Assembly (NCBI GenBank): GCA_004293295.1
Contig: RDYC01000202.1
Location: 1 to 14,769, forward strand
Length of the DNA stretch: 14,769 nucleotides
Reading direction: 5' to 3'
From: Bacteroidota bacterium
GTDB taxonomy: Bacteria > Bacteroidota > Bacteroidia > UKL13-3
Part shown: positions 1-7,213 of the stretch, piece after piece
Layout: every line of letters begins with the position of its first letter
How positions within the stretch are numbered: the first letter of the stretch is position 1
The notes under the pieces: generated by a model
What the model was told of the DNA's origin: nothing
Databases searched by the model: none
Seen by the model: the letters and a program-made list of their open reading frames with translations, nothing else
Translations under genes and position numbers: made by a program

Positions 1-1
1 A

Positions 2-922
2 TTCGATACCATTGACGATCCATTAAAAAACGACAACGAATTTCTCCCCGATGCCAAAAAGGGGTGGAATACCACACGCTATTTCGAAAAAATTGATCAC
101 ATGTCGAAAGTGATTGCAGCCATGAATGAGAATAACGCCCCTGATATTTTAGGCGTTTGTGAGGTGGAAAATAAAAGCGTGCTAAAGGATTTAACCCTCT
201 CTAAAAACTTAAAAAAAAGCAAGTATCAGTTTATACATATCGAAGGGCCTGACGAACGCAGTATTGACAATGCCCTACTCTTTAAAACATCCTTGTTTAA
301 AGTGATTGCACAGCAATCAATTCCCGTTGTATTTCCTGATAATCCTGATGCCAAAACCAGGGATATTCTGCTTGTTAAATTAGAAACTAAAAGCAAGGCA
401 CAACTTGTAGTACTGGTTAATCATTTTCCCTCACGCATAGGGGGCGAATTGGCCAGTGAACCCAAACGAATTGCAGCAGCTACTGTTTTGCGCAACATCT
501 GTGATAGCTTGTACCGCCTCAATGTGCTTGAAAATATTGTGATTATGGGCGACTTTAATGATGAACCAACCAACAAAAGCATGGACACCGTGCTTAGGGC
601 AAAAGCCAATGAGTATGACTTGAACAATGGCAATTTATTTAACGCCATGTACGAAATGAAACAAAACAATATTGGCTCTCATTACTACAAAAACCATTTT
701 AGTACTTTAGACCAAATTATACTTAGCAGCAGCATTACCAATTGCACCGGCTCATTCTGTTACCAAAAAAGTTCAGCTGATGTGTTTAAAGAAAGTTGGA
801 TGCTGGAAACAAGCGGAAAATACCAGGGTGCGCCTTTACGCACATTTGTTGGCGATAAATATATGGGTGGTTATAGCGACCATTTGCCGGTATATGTTTA
901 TATTGACCTGAAAAAAAAGTAA
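2..922 (+). CDS. Endonuclease/exonuclease/phosphatase family protein (5' end outside window)
   Basis: The frame is open from the left edge, so the gene is cut by the window; 306 residues are visible. The first visible residues, FDTIDDP, match the segment after the NVENLFD motif that opens this fold, so probably only a signal peptide and the first strand are missing. Visible catalytic signatures (numbered from base 2): Glu54 in GVCEVEN (metal ligand), NHFPSR at 140-145, GDFND at 183-187 and SDHLP at 292-296 with the general-base histidine. These are the expected metal and catalytic residues of the DNase I-like phosphoesterase fold, so it is probably an active metal-dependent phosphodiesterase or phosphatase; whether it cuts nucleic acid, sugar phosphate or lipid cannot be told. 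An ATG at 101 exists, but homology continues upstream of it, so it is internal. The next gene follows after 12 bases, which suggests co-transcription. Confidence 0.88.
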   Translation, partial: FDTIDDPLKNDNEFLPDAKKGWNTTRYFEKIDHMSKVIAAMNENNAPDILGVCEVENKSVLKDLTLSKNLKKSKYQFIHIEGPDERSIDNALLFKTSLFKVIAQQSIPVVFPDNPDAKTRDILLVKLETKSKAQLVVLVNHFPSRIGGELASEPKRIAAATVLRNICDSLYRLNVLENIVIMGDFNDEPTNKSMDTVLRAKANEYDLNNGNLFNAMYEMKQNNIGSHYYKNHFSTLDQIILSSSITNCTGSFCYQKSSADVFKESWMLETSGKYQGAPLRTFVGDKYMGGYSDHLPVYVYIDLKKK

Positions 923-934
923 TTCCCTCCTACT

Positions 935-1627
935 ATGCACCATCACCATCAGGAACAACATTTTACCGGAAGCCAATTGGTTAGAGACATTGTTATCGGG
1001 ATGAGTGATGGGTTAACCGTTCCTTTTGCCTTAGCAGCAGGTTTAACCGGGGCTGTACAAGACACAGGTATTATTATTACAGCCGGCTTGGCCGAGATTG
1101 CAGCCGGTAGTATTGCCATGGGGTTAGGTGGGTATTTGGCAGGTAAAACAGAGGTTGAACACTATGATGCAGAGTTAAAAAGAGAATATGAAGAAGTTGA
1201 GCTATTTCCTGAGAAAGAAAAACAAGAAGTAAAAGACGTTTTTGAAGAATATGGATTGAGTAAACAATCTACAACCTTATTGGTTGACGAGTTGACTAAG
1301 GATAAAGACAAATGGGTGAATTTTATGATGCGTTTTGAACTTGGACTTGAAAAGCCGGACATTAATCAGGCGCGCAAAAGTGCTTTGGCAATAGGTATCG
1401 CTTACATCATAGGAGGTATTGTGCCATTAACTTCGTACTTTTTTGCCAATACCGCCCAAGACGGATTGGCTGTTAGCTGTGGGATTACTATTATTTGTTT
1501 GTTTGTATTTGGTTACTTTAAAAGTAAAGTGATCGGTCAACCTCCATTAGCAGGAGCAGTGCGTGTAACCGCTATTGGGGCCTTGGCAGCGGGAACGGCC
1601 TACTTTGTGGCATCATTAATCAGTTAA
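935..1627 (+). CDS. VIT1/CCC1-family iron/manganese transporter
   Basis: Predicted inner-membrane divalent metal (Fe2+/Mn2+) transporter of 230 residues, the usual size for bacterial VIT1-like proteins. The family signature VRDIVIGMSDGLTVPFAL lies at about 16-33 (TM1), TM2 follows at about 43-70, and three more hydrophobic segments lie at about 150-170, 176-194 and 208-228, giving five TMs. Between TM2 and TM3 is the charged helical metal-binding region, rich in Glu (73-105) and ending in MMRFE at 131-135. This matches the MMxxE metal-site pattern known from plant VIT1. The N-terminus is MHHHHQEQH, a natural His cluster that could bind metal. It lies 12 bases after the preceding stop and 5 bases before the lipoprotein ORF, so it probably sits in an operon. 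Direction of transport and the metal are inferred from the family. Confidence 0.9.
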   Translation: MHHHHQEQHFTGSQLVRDIVIGMSDGLTVPFALAAGLTGAVQDTGIIITAGLAEIAAGSIAMGLGGYLAGKTEVEHYDAELKREYEEVELFPEKEKQEVKDVFEEYGLSKQSTTLLVDELTKDKDKWVNFMMRFELGLEKPDINQARKSALAIGIAYIIGGIVPLTSYFFANTAQDGLAVSCGITIICLFVFGYFKSKVIGQPPLAGAVRVTAIGALAAGTAYFVASLIS

Positions 1628-1632
1628 TTTTA

Positions 1633-1800
1633 ATGAACCGTTTTACCTTAAAAAACATCGCCAAGCTGATGATAACCTTACTGGTGCTACTCCTGTTTGC
1701 TCAGGCTTGCCAGCAACGTTACTGGTTTAGAAAAAAAGTTGGTGATGCGCGAAGTAATGACAGTGGTGAAGTAGAACAGGATTACAAAATTATTTGGTGA
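1633..1800 (+). CDS. Small predicted lipoprotein, 55 aa
   Basis: Short ORF from ATG at 1633 to TGA at 1798-1800. Seen: N-terminal basic residues (MNRFTLKN), a hydrophobic core (ITLLVLLLF, 14-22) and a lipobox-like AQAC at 23-26, giving a signal peptidase II site before Cys26. The mature part would be only 30 residues: a basic, aromatic start (QQRYWFRKK), then an acidic stretch and a C-terminal KIIW. No family recognised. It starts 5 bases after the VIT1-like gene and its stop is one base from the next ATG (1802), so translation of the two is probably coupled. The fit of signal peptide, lipobox and tight spacing argues for a real gene, although it is short and no homologue could be searched. 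Confidence 0.62.
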   Translation: MNRFTLKNIAKLMITLLVLLLFAQACQQRYWFRKKVGDARSNDSGEVEQDYKIIW

Positions 1801-1801
1801 T

Positions 1802-2314
1802 ATGCAACGAACACTCTTTTTTATCATTGCAGCAATACTTATGGGGAAGTACTCCTCAGCCCAAGCCCAACAAATTGAAATCGGAAAAGCAACTGATGAA
1901 ACATTAATCATAACAGCGGATACCGGTGTATTAAAAAAAGCCATTCACAACATGTTGCACGATGGCACCTCCATTCAAGAATTAAGCATTCAATCATTTG
2001 CTCAGTTTCATTACTTGGTTGCTACAGGCACCAACCAACAATTTAAAAAAATTGTTGCCATCCAACTAACGTACGATATACAAACACGGTTATTTTATGC
2101 CCCCAAACAAGGCAGCTATGTTACTTGTACCAGCGCGGCCTGCAATAATTGCTCACTTTTTAAAGAAAGCGGAAAAATCATTGGTTGCAAATGCGCTGAA
2201 AAATCAACCATTAGTAACCAGTGTAATTATACCAATATAGCGCAGGGTACGTTTTACCAACATTATATGCGTACCAAACAAATGAATACTAAACCTGCTC
2301 TTAAATTAAGATAA
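1802..2314 (+). CDS. Secreted six-cysteine protein of unknown function
   Basis: 170 residues, no recognised family. Residues 1-22 (MQRTLFFIIAAILMGKYSSAQA) look like a Sec signal peptide cleaved after an AQA site, so the mature protein is periplasmic or exported. Residues 28-105 appear to be a mixed alpha/beta part (repeated short hydrophobic stretches such as ETLIITAD and KKIVAIQLTYDI). The C-terminal third holds all six cysteines, at 109, 114, 117, 129, 131 and 141, spaced C-x4-C-x2-C-x11-C-x-C-x9-C. An even number of clustered cysteines in an exported protein suggests three disulfides; a metal site is also possible. The gene begins one base after the lipoprotein stop, which suggests a shared job at the envelope. 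It ends the run of tightly spaced genes; 48 bases follow before the next gene. Confidence 0.72.
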   Translation: MQRTLFFIIAAILMGKYSSAQAQQIEIGKATDETLIITADTGVLKKAIHNMLHDGTSIQELSIQSFAQFHYLVATGTNQQFKKIVAIQLTYDIQTRLFYAPKQGSYVTCTSAACNNCSLFKESGKIIGCKCAEKSTISNQCNYTNIAQGTFYQHYMRTKQMNTKPALKLR

Positions 2315-2328
2315 CTCCTTTACCTGCT

Positions 2329-2356
2329 TTTGTAAGAATAATTTTATTTATATTTA
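2329..2356 (+). promoter_or_regulatory. Candidate Bacteroidota-type promoter for the BatA-like gene
   Basis: TTTG at 2329-2332 and TATATTTA at 2349-2356 (7 of 8 to TAnnTTTG), 16 bases apart, slightly shorter than the usual 17-23. The box ends 6 bases before the ATG at 2363, so the message would have almost no leader. AT-rich sequence makes chance matches likely. Confidence 0.33.
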
Positions 2357-2362
2357 CGCCCC

Positions 2363-4387
2363 ATGCAATTTGTTTATCCGTTATTTTTATGGGCACTAGC
2401 CGCCATTAGTATCCCTATAATTATCCATTTATTCCATTTTAGGCGGTATAAAAAAATCGTATTCAGCGATATTCGCTTTTTAAAACAACTTACCGAGCAA
2501 AATAAATCGAAACAAAAGTTAAAAGATTGGCTTATTCTGCTTTGCCGGATATTGGCAGTAAGTTGTTTGGTATTAGCGTTTGCGCAGCCCTTTATACCTA
2601 TTGGAGAACAAAGTAAAAAATCGGGGCAGCAACATGTTAGTTTGTTTATTGATAACAGCTTTAGCATGAATGCAAGTGGGAGTGACGGCCCATTAATTGA
2701 AGTTGCAAAAAATAAGGCTCGTGCCATTGTAAATGCCTATCCCAATAATGCCAGCTTTCAGCTATTAACCAACACCTTAAGCGGAGCCGAACAACGTTTT
2801 GTTTCCAAATCAGATGCCCTTTCGCGTATTGATGCCATAGCTCCTGTTGCCGCTTCGGCAGGCATTAAAACCATTGTTTCGCGGCAAAAAGCGGGGTTCG
2901 ATTTAGAGAGCAGCAGCAATAGGACGTGTTATTTTATTTCTGACTTTCAACAATCGCAATTTAAAATTGACGAAATTTTAAAGGACACAGCTGTACGTTT
3001 TAATTTTGTGCCGGTTCCCCCAATTGCATCGCAAAACATTAGCGTTGATTCCGTATACACCACTGCTCCGGTTATTGCACAAAACCAAGTGGTTACTTTC
3101 CACATTACAGTTACTAATCATGGCAATGAAGGTGTTGAAGGTATTGTATTGAACCTGAAACTAAATCAGGTGCAAAAAGGATTGCTCAATTTGAACTTGG
3201 CTGCTAACGAAAGTGTAACACAATCTATTGATGTTAAGATAACTGATACTACCTGGATTAAAGGAGAAGCAAGCATAACCGATTATCCGATAACGTTTGA
3301 TGACAAACTGTTTTTTACTTTAAAACCTGCTTCTGCCAATACTATATTGTTAATAACAGATGCGCCTAACCCATATATTGAAGCCATTTTTACCAACGAT
3401 AAACAATACCAATTGGTTCAAAACACCTATGGAAACATCAATTACCAACAACTGGAAACTTTTCAGTTGGTTATATTGAATGAACCTCCGCAAATCAGCA
3501 CCGGTTTACAAACACAGTTGGCCAAGTTTTTGCAACGAGGTGGGCAGCTTTTTATCATTCCGAACCGCAACAAACCAACAGATGTTAATCCGTACTGCCT
3601 GCAAAATGGTTTACCAACATTCGGCAACATGATTAGCCAAAGCAGAAGCATCTCAAACATTAATACAAAGCACCATTTGTTTAACGGAGTATTTAAATCA
3701 ATTAAAGTTAACACAGAACTGCCTTCGATAAAAAAATATTTTCCATTAATTAAGCAAAGCTCCACCAAGGGAAAAGCCGTTATTTTATTAAATAATGACG
3801 ATGTACTGCTTTGGCAAGCAGAAGTAGAAAAAGGAAGTATTGCATTACTTGCCGTGCCTTTGCTGGAAGACTACAGCAGCCTTCCTTTACATAGCTTGTT
3901 TGTGCCGCTTATGATTAACATGAGCATGGGCAAAAAAAGAGAGGTGCCATTGTACCATGTGATTAACCAAACCAAACAAATTACCTTAAATAATTTAAAT
4001 GAACGTACAGACAAATTGATTAAGTTAACCAACAATAAACAAGAATACATTACCGAATTGTACTCAAAAAATGGTGACTTAATTTTTGAAGCCGAAGGAT
4101 TAACCAATGAAGGGTGGTATGATGTTGCTGAACAGAAATCAGGACGTAAACTGATAACCATCGCTTTAAACAACAACCGTAACGAAAGCAAGTTGCAGTT
4201 TTTATCCAATACTGATTTGGAAAAATTAACCCAACAATTGAAACATGTGGCTATTAACAGCAATAAAGCAGAGGTATTGGGAGCACAAATAACAGCCGAA
4301 TTGAGTGGTAAAAACTTATGGCGCTGGTTTATCATGGCGGCATTATTTTTTATATTGGTCGAAATTTTGTTGCTTAAACTAAAATAA
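2363..4387 (+). CDS. BatA-type membrane protein with vWA domain
   Basis: 674 residues. The N-terminus (FVYPLFLWALAAISIPIIIH, 3-22, then LFHFRRYKKIVFSDIRFLKQL) is the classical aerotolerance-regulator/BatA N-terminal double-transmembrane domain, with TM1 at about 4-22 and TM2 at about 57-77. A vWA-like domain begins at about 92 with VSLFIDNSFSM; Asp97, Ser99 and Ser101 give the DxSxS MIDAS metal motif. The middle part (about 210-300) looks like a CARDB/Ig-like beta domain, and about 320-520 like a glutamine-amidotransferase-type fold. A last TM sits at about 652-672 (WRWFIMAALFFILVEILLL). Much longer than E. coli-type single vWA proteins, but normal for the Bacteroidota version. Its molecular role is not known; Bat proteins are linked to envelope or oxidative-stress functions. 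The neighbouring VOC gene starts one base after its stop. I recall this protein type often preceding a dihydroorotase-like gene in Bacteroidota, as here. Confidence 0.88.
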   Translation: MQFVYPLFLWALAAISIPIIIHLFHFRRYKKIVFSDIRFLKQLTEQNKSKQKLKDWLILLCRILAVSCLVLAFAQPFIPIGEQSKKSGQQHVSLFIDNSFSMNASGSDGPLIEVAKNKARAIVNAYPNNASFQLLTNTLSGAEQRFVSKSDALSRIDAIAPVAASAGIKTIVSRQKAGFDLESSSNRTCYFISDFQQSQFKIDEILKDTAVRFNFVPVPPIASQNISVDSVYTTAPVIAQNQVVTFHITVTNHGNEGVEGIVLNLKLNQVQKGLLNLNLAANESVTQSIDVKITDTTWIKGEASITDYPITFDDKLFFTLKPASANTILLITDAPNPYIEAIFTNDKQYQLVQNTYGNINYQQLETFQLVILNEPPQISTGLQTQLAKFLQRGGQLFIIPNRNKPTDVNPYCLQNGLPTFGNMISQSRSISNINTKHHLFNGVFKSIKVNTELPSIKKYFPLIKQSSTKGKAVILLNNDDVLLWQAEVEKGSIALLAVPLLEDYSSLPLHSLFVPLMINMSMGKKREVPLYHVINQTKQITLNNLNERTDKLIKLTNNKQEYITELYSKNGDLIFEAEGLTNEGWYDVAEQKSGRKLITIALNNNRNESKLQFLSNTDLEKLTQQLKHVAINSNKAEVLGAQITAELSGKNLWRWFIMAALFFILVEILLLKLK

Positions 4388-4388
4388 C

Positions 4389-4772
4389 TTGTTAGCCGGC
4401 ATTCATCATATAGCCATTATTTGCAGCGACTACCAACGCTCTAAGCATTTTTATACCCACATTCTCGGCTTAACCATTATTGCCGAAACTTACCGCGCTG
4501 AACGTCAATCATACAAACTGGACTTGGGTTTAAACAACCAATACATTTTAGAGTTATTCTCCTTCCCTAACCCACCTTCTAGGGTAAGTAATCCTGAAGC
4601 AACCGGATTGCGGCATTTGGCATTTTCTGTGGCTCAATTGGAGCCAATCAGGCAACGGCTTGAGCAATACCAAATCCCTGTTGAGCCCATTAGGCAAGAT
4701 GAGTTCACAGGCAAACGCTTTTTCTTTTCATCAGACCCTGATAACCTGCCAATTGAGTTCTATGAAAATTAA
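4389..4772 (+). CDS. VOC-family protein, YaeR/GloA2-like
   Basis: 127 residues, one vicinal-oxygen-chelate domain (two beta-alpha-beta-beta-beta modules). It closely follows the YaeR/GloA2 pattern: IHHIAII at 5-11, FYTHILGLTIIAETYR, ILELFSFPNPP, GLRHLAFSV and a C-terminal DPDNLPIEFYE. The four expected metal ligands are present: His7 (or His6), Glu55, His76 and Glu123. This supports a metal-dependent glyoxalase-like enzyme; the substrate of the YaeR group is not settled, so lactoylglutathione lyase activity should not be assumed. The start is TTG at 4389: the frame has a stop at 4380-4382 and no ATG before the conserved IHHIAI, so TTG is the only sensible start. Only one base separates it from the BatA-like stop, so it is probably translated by coupling from that gene. 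Confidence 0.88.
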   Translation: MLAGIHHIAIICSDYQRSKHFYTHILGLTIIAETYRAERQSYKLDLGLNNQYILELFSFPNPPSRVSNPEATGLRHLAFSVAQLEPIRQRLEQYQIPVEPIRQDEFTGKRFFFSSDPDNLPIEFYEN

Positions 4773-4840
4773 TTTTACCATTATCTTATCGTAAACAAAT
4801 ACCTACAGAATAAAACACTGTATTAAATTGCCAAAAAAAC

Positions 4841-4848
4841 TATATTTG
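4841..4848 (+). promoter_or_regulatory. TAnnTTTG promoter box before the dihydroorotase-like gene
   Basis: TATATTTG is an exact match to the Bacteroidota -7 consensus TAnnTTTG, 7 bases before the ATG at 4856. No good TTTG was found 17-23 bases upstream (an ATTG lies too close, at 4827-4830). If used, the transcript would be leaderless or nearly so. The 83-base gap after the VOC gene supports a separate promoter here. Confidence 0.42.
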
Positions 4849-4855
4849 CTTTTTA

Positions 4856-6133
4856 ATGAAGCTTCTCATTACAAATGCGCTAATCTGCGACCTGCAATCA
4901 GTTTGGCATGAAAAAAAATGCGATATTCTTATTGCAAATGGCTTGATTGAAAACATTAAACTTTCAGGTAAAAAAAACACCCCACAATCATCAACCAAAA
5001 CATTCGATGCAAATGGTGCCATTGTTTTTCCGGGGTTAATGGATATGAGGACCTTTTTGCGTGAACCGGGATTTGAGCACAAAGAAACACTGGAAAGTGC
5101 CTCGTTGGCTGCATTAGCCGGAGGGTTTACGCACATTACCGCGCTACCTGATACCCAACCCGTAATCCAAAGTAAAGCATCAGTTGAATTTATCCTCAAC
5201 CGTTCAGCATCTTTGCCCGTGCATATTTTACCTTATGCTGCCATTACTAAAAACAGAGAGGGCATTGAAATGAATGAACTGTTTGATTTATACCAAGCAG
5301 GTGCCGTAGCGTTTACTGATGGCAACAAAGGCATTATGGATAGTGGCTTAATGATGCGCAGCTTGCTATACACGAAATTATTTAACGGATTGATTTTATC
5401 TCACGCAAACGACAACAACTTGAGTGCAGGCGGACGCATGCATGAGGGCAATGTGAGCGTTAATTTAGGGCTTAAGGGAATTCCGGCTATGGCCGAGGAG
5501 TTGATGATAGCAAGAGATATTGAATTGGCCCGCTATACCAAAGCACCCTTACACTTCTCTCACATCAGCAGCAAAGGCAGTGTTGACCTCATTCGTAAAG
5601 CGAAAAAGCAATTGCTACAAATAACTTGTGATGTGGCTGTGGCTAACCTGATTTATACTGACGAAGCCGTGATGGATTTTGACAGCCATTACAAATTAAA
5701 CCCACCTCTGCGTGGCAAAGACGACCAAAAGGCACTATGGGAAGGAGTTGCTGATGGAACTATAAATGCCATTGTTACTGACCACCAACCCGAGGATATT
5801 GAAAACAAACAAGTGGAGTTTGAATATGCGGCTTATGGCATTACCATGTTGCAAACAGCGTTGAGCTTGCTCCTTACCCATGCACCTAAAAATGTGAGCA
5901 TGGCACAAATTGCCAAAGCCCTCACCTGGGGACCACGCCAGGTATTAAAACAACCACAAATTACTATTGCACCCGGACAACAAGCTGAGTTTTGTTGTTT
6001 CGACCCTAAACAAAACTGGGTGCTGAATGACAAAACAAATTTTTCTAAAAGCCGTAACTCTCCAGCTTACCAGAAACAACTTACCGGAAAGGTAACGGCT
6101 ACTTTTACCAAAAATAAATTACATAAATTTTAA
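4856..6133 (+). CDS. Dihydroorotase homologue lacking the HxH metal motif (probably not a standard dihydroorotase)
   Basis: 425 residues, the usual length of class I dihydroorotase/allantoinase-type amidohydrolases. Colinear family features: the N-terminal beta-sandwich strand MKLLITNALICD, FPGLMDM at 58-64, LREPGFEHKETLE at 68-80, AVAFTDG at 150-156, SHAND at 182-186, FSHISSKGSVDLIRKAK at 234-250, LNPPLR at 281-286 and VTDH at 307-310. In active enzymes PGLIDM is followed by HxH, the two histidines that hold the first zinc; here they are Arg65 and Phe67. Asp155, His183, His236 and Asp309, which align with the other ligands, are kept, while the second His of TDHAPH is lost. Known precedent: inactive dihydroorotase paralogues exist, some supporting aspartate transcarbamoylase, and Bacteroidota commonly carry a divergent second copy annotated as dihydroorotase. 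I infer a pseudo-enzyme or altered activity; the true pyrC would be elsewhere. The next gene begins 4 bases after its stop. Confidence 0.85.
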   Translation: MKLLITNALICDLQSVWHEKKCDILIANGLIENIKLSGKKNTPQSSTKTFDANGAIVFPGLMDMRTFLREPGFEHKETLESASLAALAGGFTHITALPDTQPVIQSKASVEFILNRSASLPVHILPYAAITKNREGIEMNELFDLYQAGAVAFTDGNKGIMDSGLMMRSLLYTKLFNGLILSHANDNNLSAGGRMHEGNVSVNLGLKGIPAMAEELMIARDIELARYTKAPLHFSHISSKGSVDLIRKAKKQLLQITCDVAVANLIYTDEAVMDFDSHYKLNPPLRGKDDQKALWEGVADGTINAIVTDHQPEDIENKQVEFEYAAYGITMLQTALSLLLTHAPKNVSMAQIAKALTWGPRQVLKQPQITIAPGQQAEFCCFDPKQNWVLNDKTNFSKSRNSPAYQKQLTGKVTATFTKNKLHKF

Positions 6134-6137
6134 TACC

Positions 6138-6773
6138 ATGAGCGCAATAAAAGCGGTAGATGCCTTAATTAATAATTTTGCTCCAAACGCAGAATTGGCT
6201 GCTGCAATTGTTACTGTTTTTGAAAGCAACGAAGACTTTTTGTTTAAAGCTAAAAACTTCGACTCTCACTTTGCTAAACATCCCTCACATGCGCATGTGC
6301 AAGAGTATGCTTTCGATTTAATGATGGCTCATCATTTGGAAATGAACAATGATGATGAGGATTATTTTGACACGAAAGAATGGCAGGACATTGAGGACAA
6401 AACACTTGAGCGAGGCACCGAGTTATTAAATATTCTACTTTACATTACGGAAGCTATTGATACCAATGCCCCTATTCATGTGGAAGATTTTTTGTATGAG
6501 TTTTTGTTGGTTGACGAAGACGAATTTCAGGATGAACACCGCATTTATGAAGAATTGATTGCCAATCAAGATTTAATTGAAGAGCACATTAACAGCATTG
6601 TTGAAGTAGCCAAGCGATTGCCTGATGAATTGGAAATTCGTGAGTTGTTTATTCCCTTGATTTTATTTTTTAAAGAGCCGGAAGAAAAGCTGGTGCGCAA
6701 AGAATACAGCAGCAAACTTACCAAAGCGGAGTATGCGGTTTTATCGGCTATTTTAGCGTATACAAATTTGTAG
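6138..6773 (+). CDS. Acidic, mainly helical protein of unknown function
   Basis: 211 residues; no family recognised. No signal peptide or TM segment, so cytoplasmic. It is rich in Asp and Glu: DDEDYFDTKEWQDIEDK at about 74-90 and VDEDEFQDEH at about 125-134 are the strongest acidic clusters, and aromatic residues recur next to acids. Sequence pattern suggests an all-helical protein without beta strands or catalytic motifs. It begins 4 bases after the dihydroorotase-like stop, so the two almost certainly share a transcript and may work together. It ends 6 bases before the convergent thioesterase gene, leaving no room for a separate terminator. Real gene by length, lack of competing ORF and operon position; function unknown. 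Confidence 0.78.
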   Translation: MSAIKAVDALINNFAPNAELAAAIVTVFESNEDFLFKAKNFDSHFAKHPSHAHVQEYAFDLMMAHHLEMNNDDEDYFDTKEWQDIEDKTLERGTELLNILLYITEAIDTNAPIHVEDFLYEFLLVDEDEFQDEHRIYEELIANQDLIEEHINSIVEVAKRLPDELEIRELFIPLILFFKEPEEKLVRKEYSSKLTKAEYAVLSAILAYTNL

Positions 6774-6779
6774 CGCCCT

Positions 6780-7208
6780 TTAAACAAGACCTTCCAGTTG
6801 CATCACCTTTGTTCTGATAGTAGCCGGAATGTTTACTTTACTGCCGGTGGCTTCATCAAGCAATACCACCACATCTGCGGCCTCTGCGGCAAGTTCATTA
6901 TTGGCATTAAACAATTGGTGCTTGATTCCAAAACTGCTGTTTTTTAAGTAATCAATACTGGCCTTAATGGTTAAACTTCCCGGATAAAATAATGGTTTAA
7001 TAAAACGGCATTGCGTACTTAACAAAACCGGAGCTATTGCCAGTTGTTGGTGCATATCAGCCAATCCAACCTGTTCCCAATAATTTACCCTACTTGCTTG
7101 AATGTATTTAAAATACGATACGTTGTTTACGTGCTTAAACATATCCAGTTCGCTCCAATCAATTCTAATCGTAAGCGAAACTGGATATATCGGATGTTCA
7201 TTATTCAT
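6780..7208 (-). CDS. Acyl-CoA thioesterase, 4HBT (hotdog) family
   Basis: 142 residues, a single hotdog domain of the YbgC/4-hydroxybenzoyl-CoA thioesterase type. The signature is RIDWSELDMFKHVNNVSYFKYIQASR (16-40): Asp22 is the catalytic acid in the DxxxHVNN active-site motif, with Lys25 in the place often held by Gly in GHVNN. Then come the long helix and four beta strands (VLLSTQCRFIKPL, LTIKASIDYL, FGIKHQLFN, AADVVVLLD). Expected activity: hydrolysis of a fatty-acyl or aromatic acyl-CoA in the cytoplasm; substrate cannot be told. It lies 5 bases downstream of cystathionine beta-synthase on the same strand, so it is the second gene of that operon. A metabolic link between the two is not evident. 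Confidence 0.85.
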   Translation of the reverse strand: MNNEHPIYPVSLTIRIDWSELDMFKHVNNVSYFKYIQASRVNYWEQVGLADMHQQLAIAPVLLSTQCRFIKPLFYPGSLTIKASIDYLKNSSFGIKHQLFNANNELAAEAADVVVLLDEATGSKVNIPATIRTKVMQLEGLV

Positions 7209-7213
7209 GGTAA

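Noticed and set aside
101..103. ATG as the start of the first gene
   Set aside because: The frame stays open to the left edge and encodes family sequence (FDTIDDP) upstream, so the true start is outside the window.
3871..4335. 154-residue minus-strand ORF inside the BatA-like gene
   Set aside because: Antisense shadow of a well-supported coding frame; no domain, no promoter, unusual composition.
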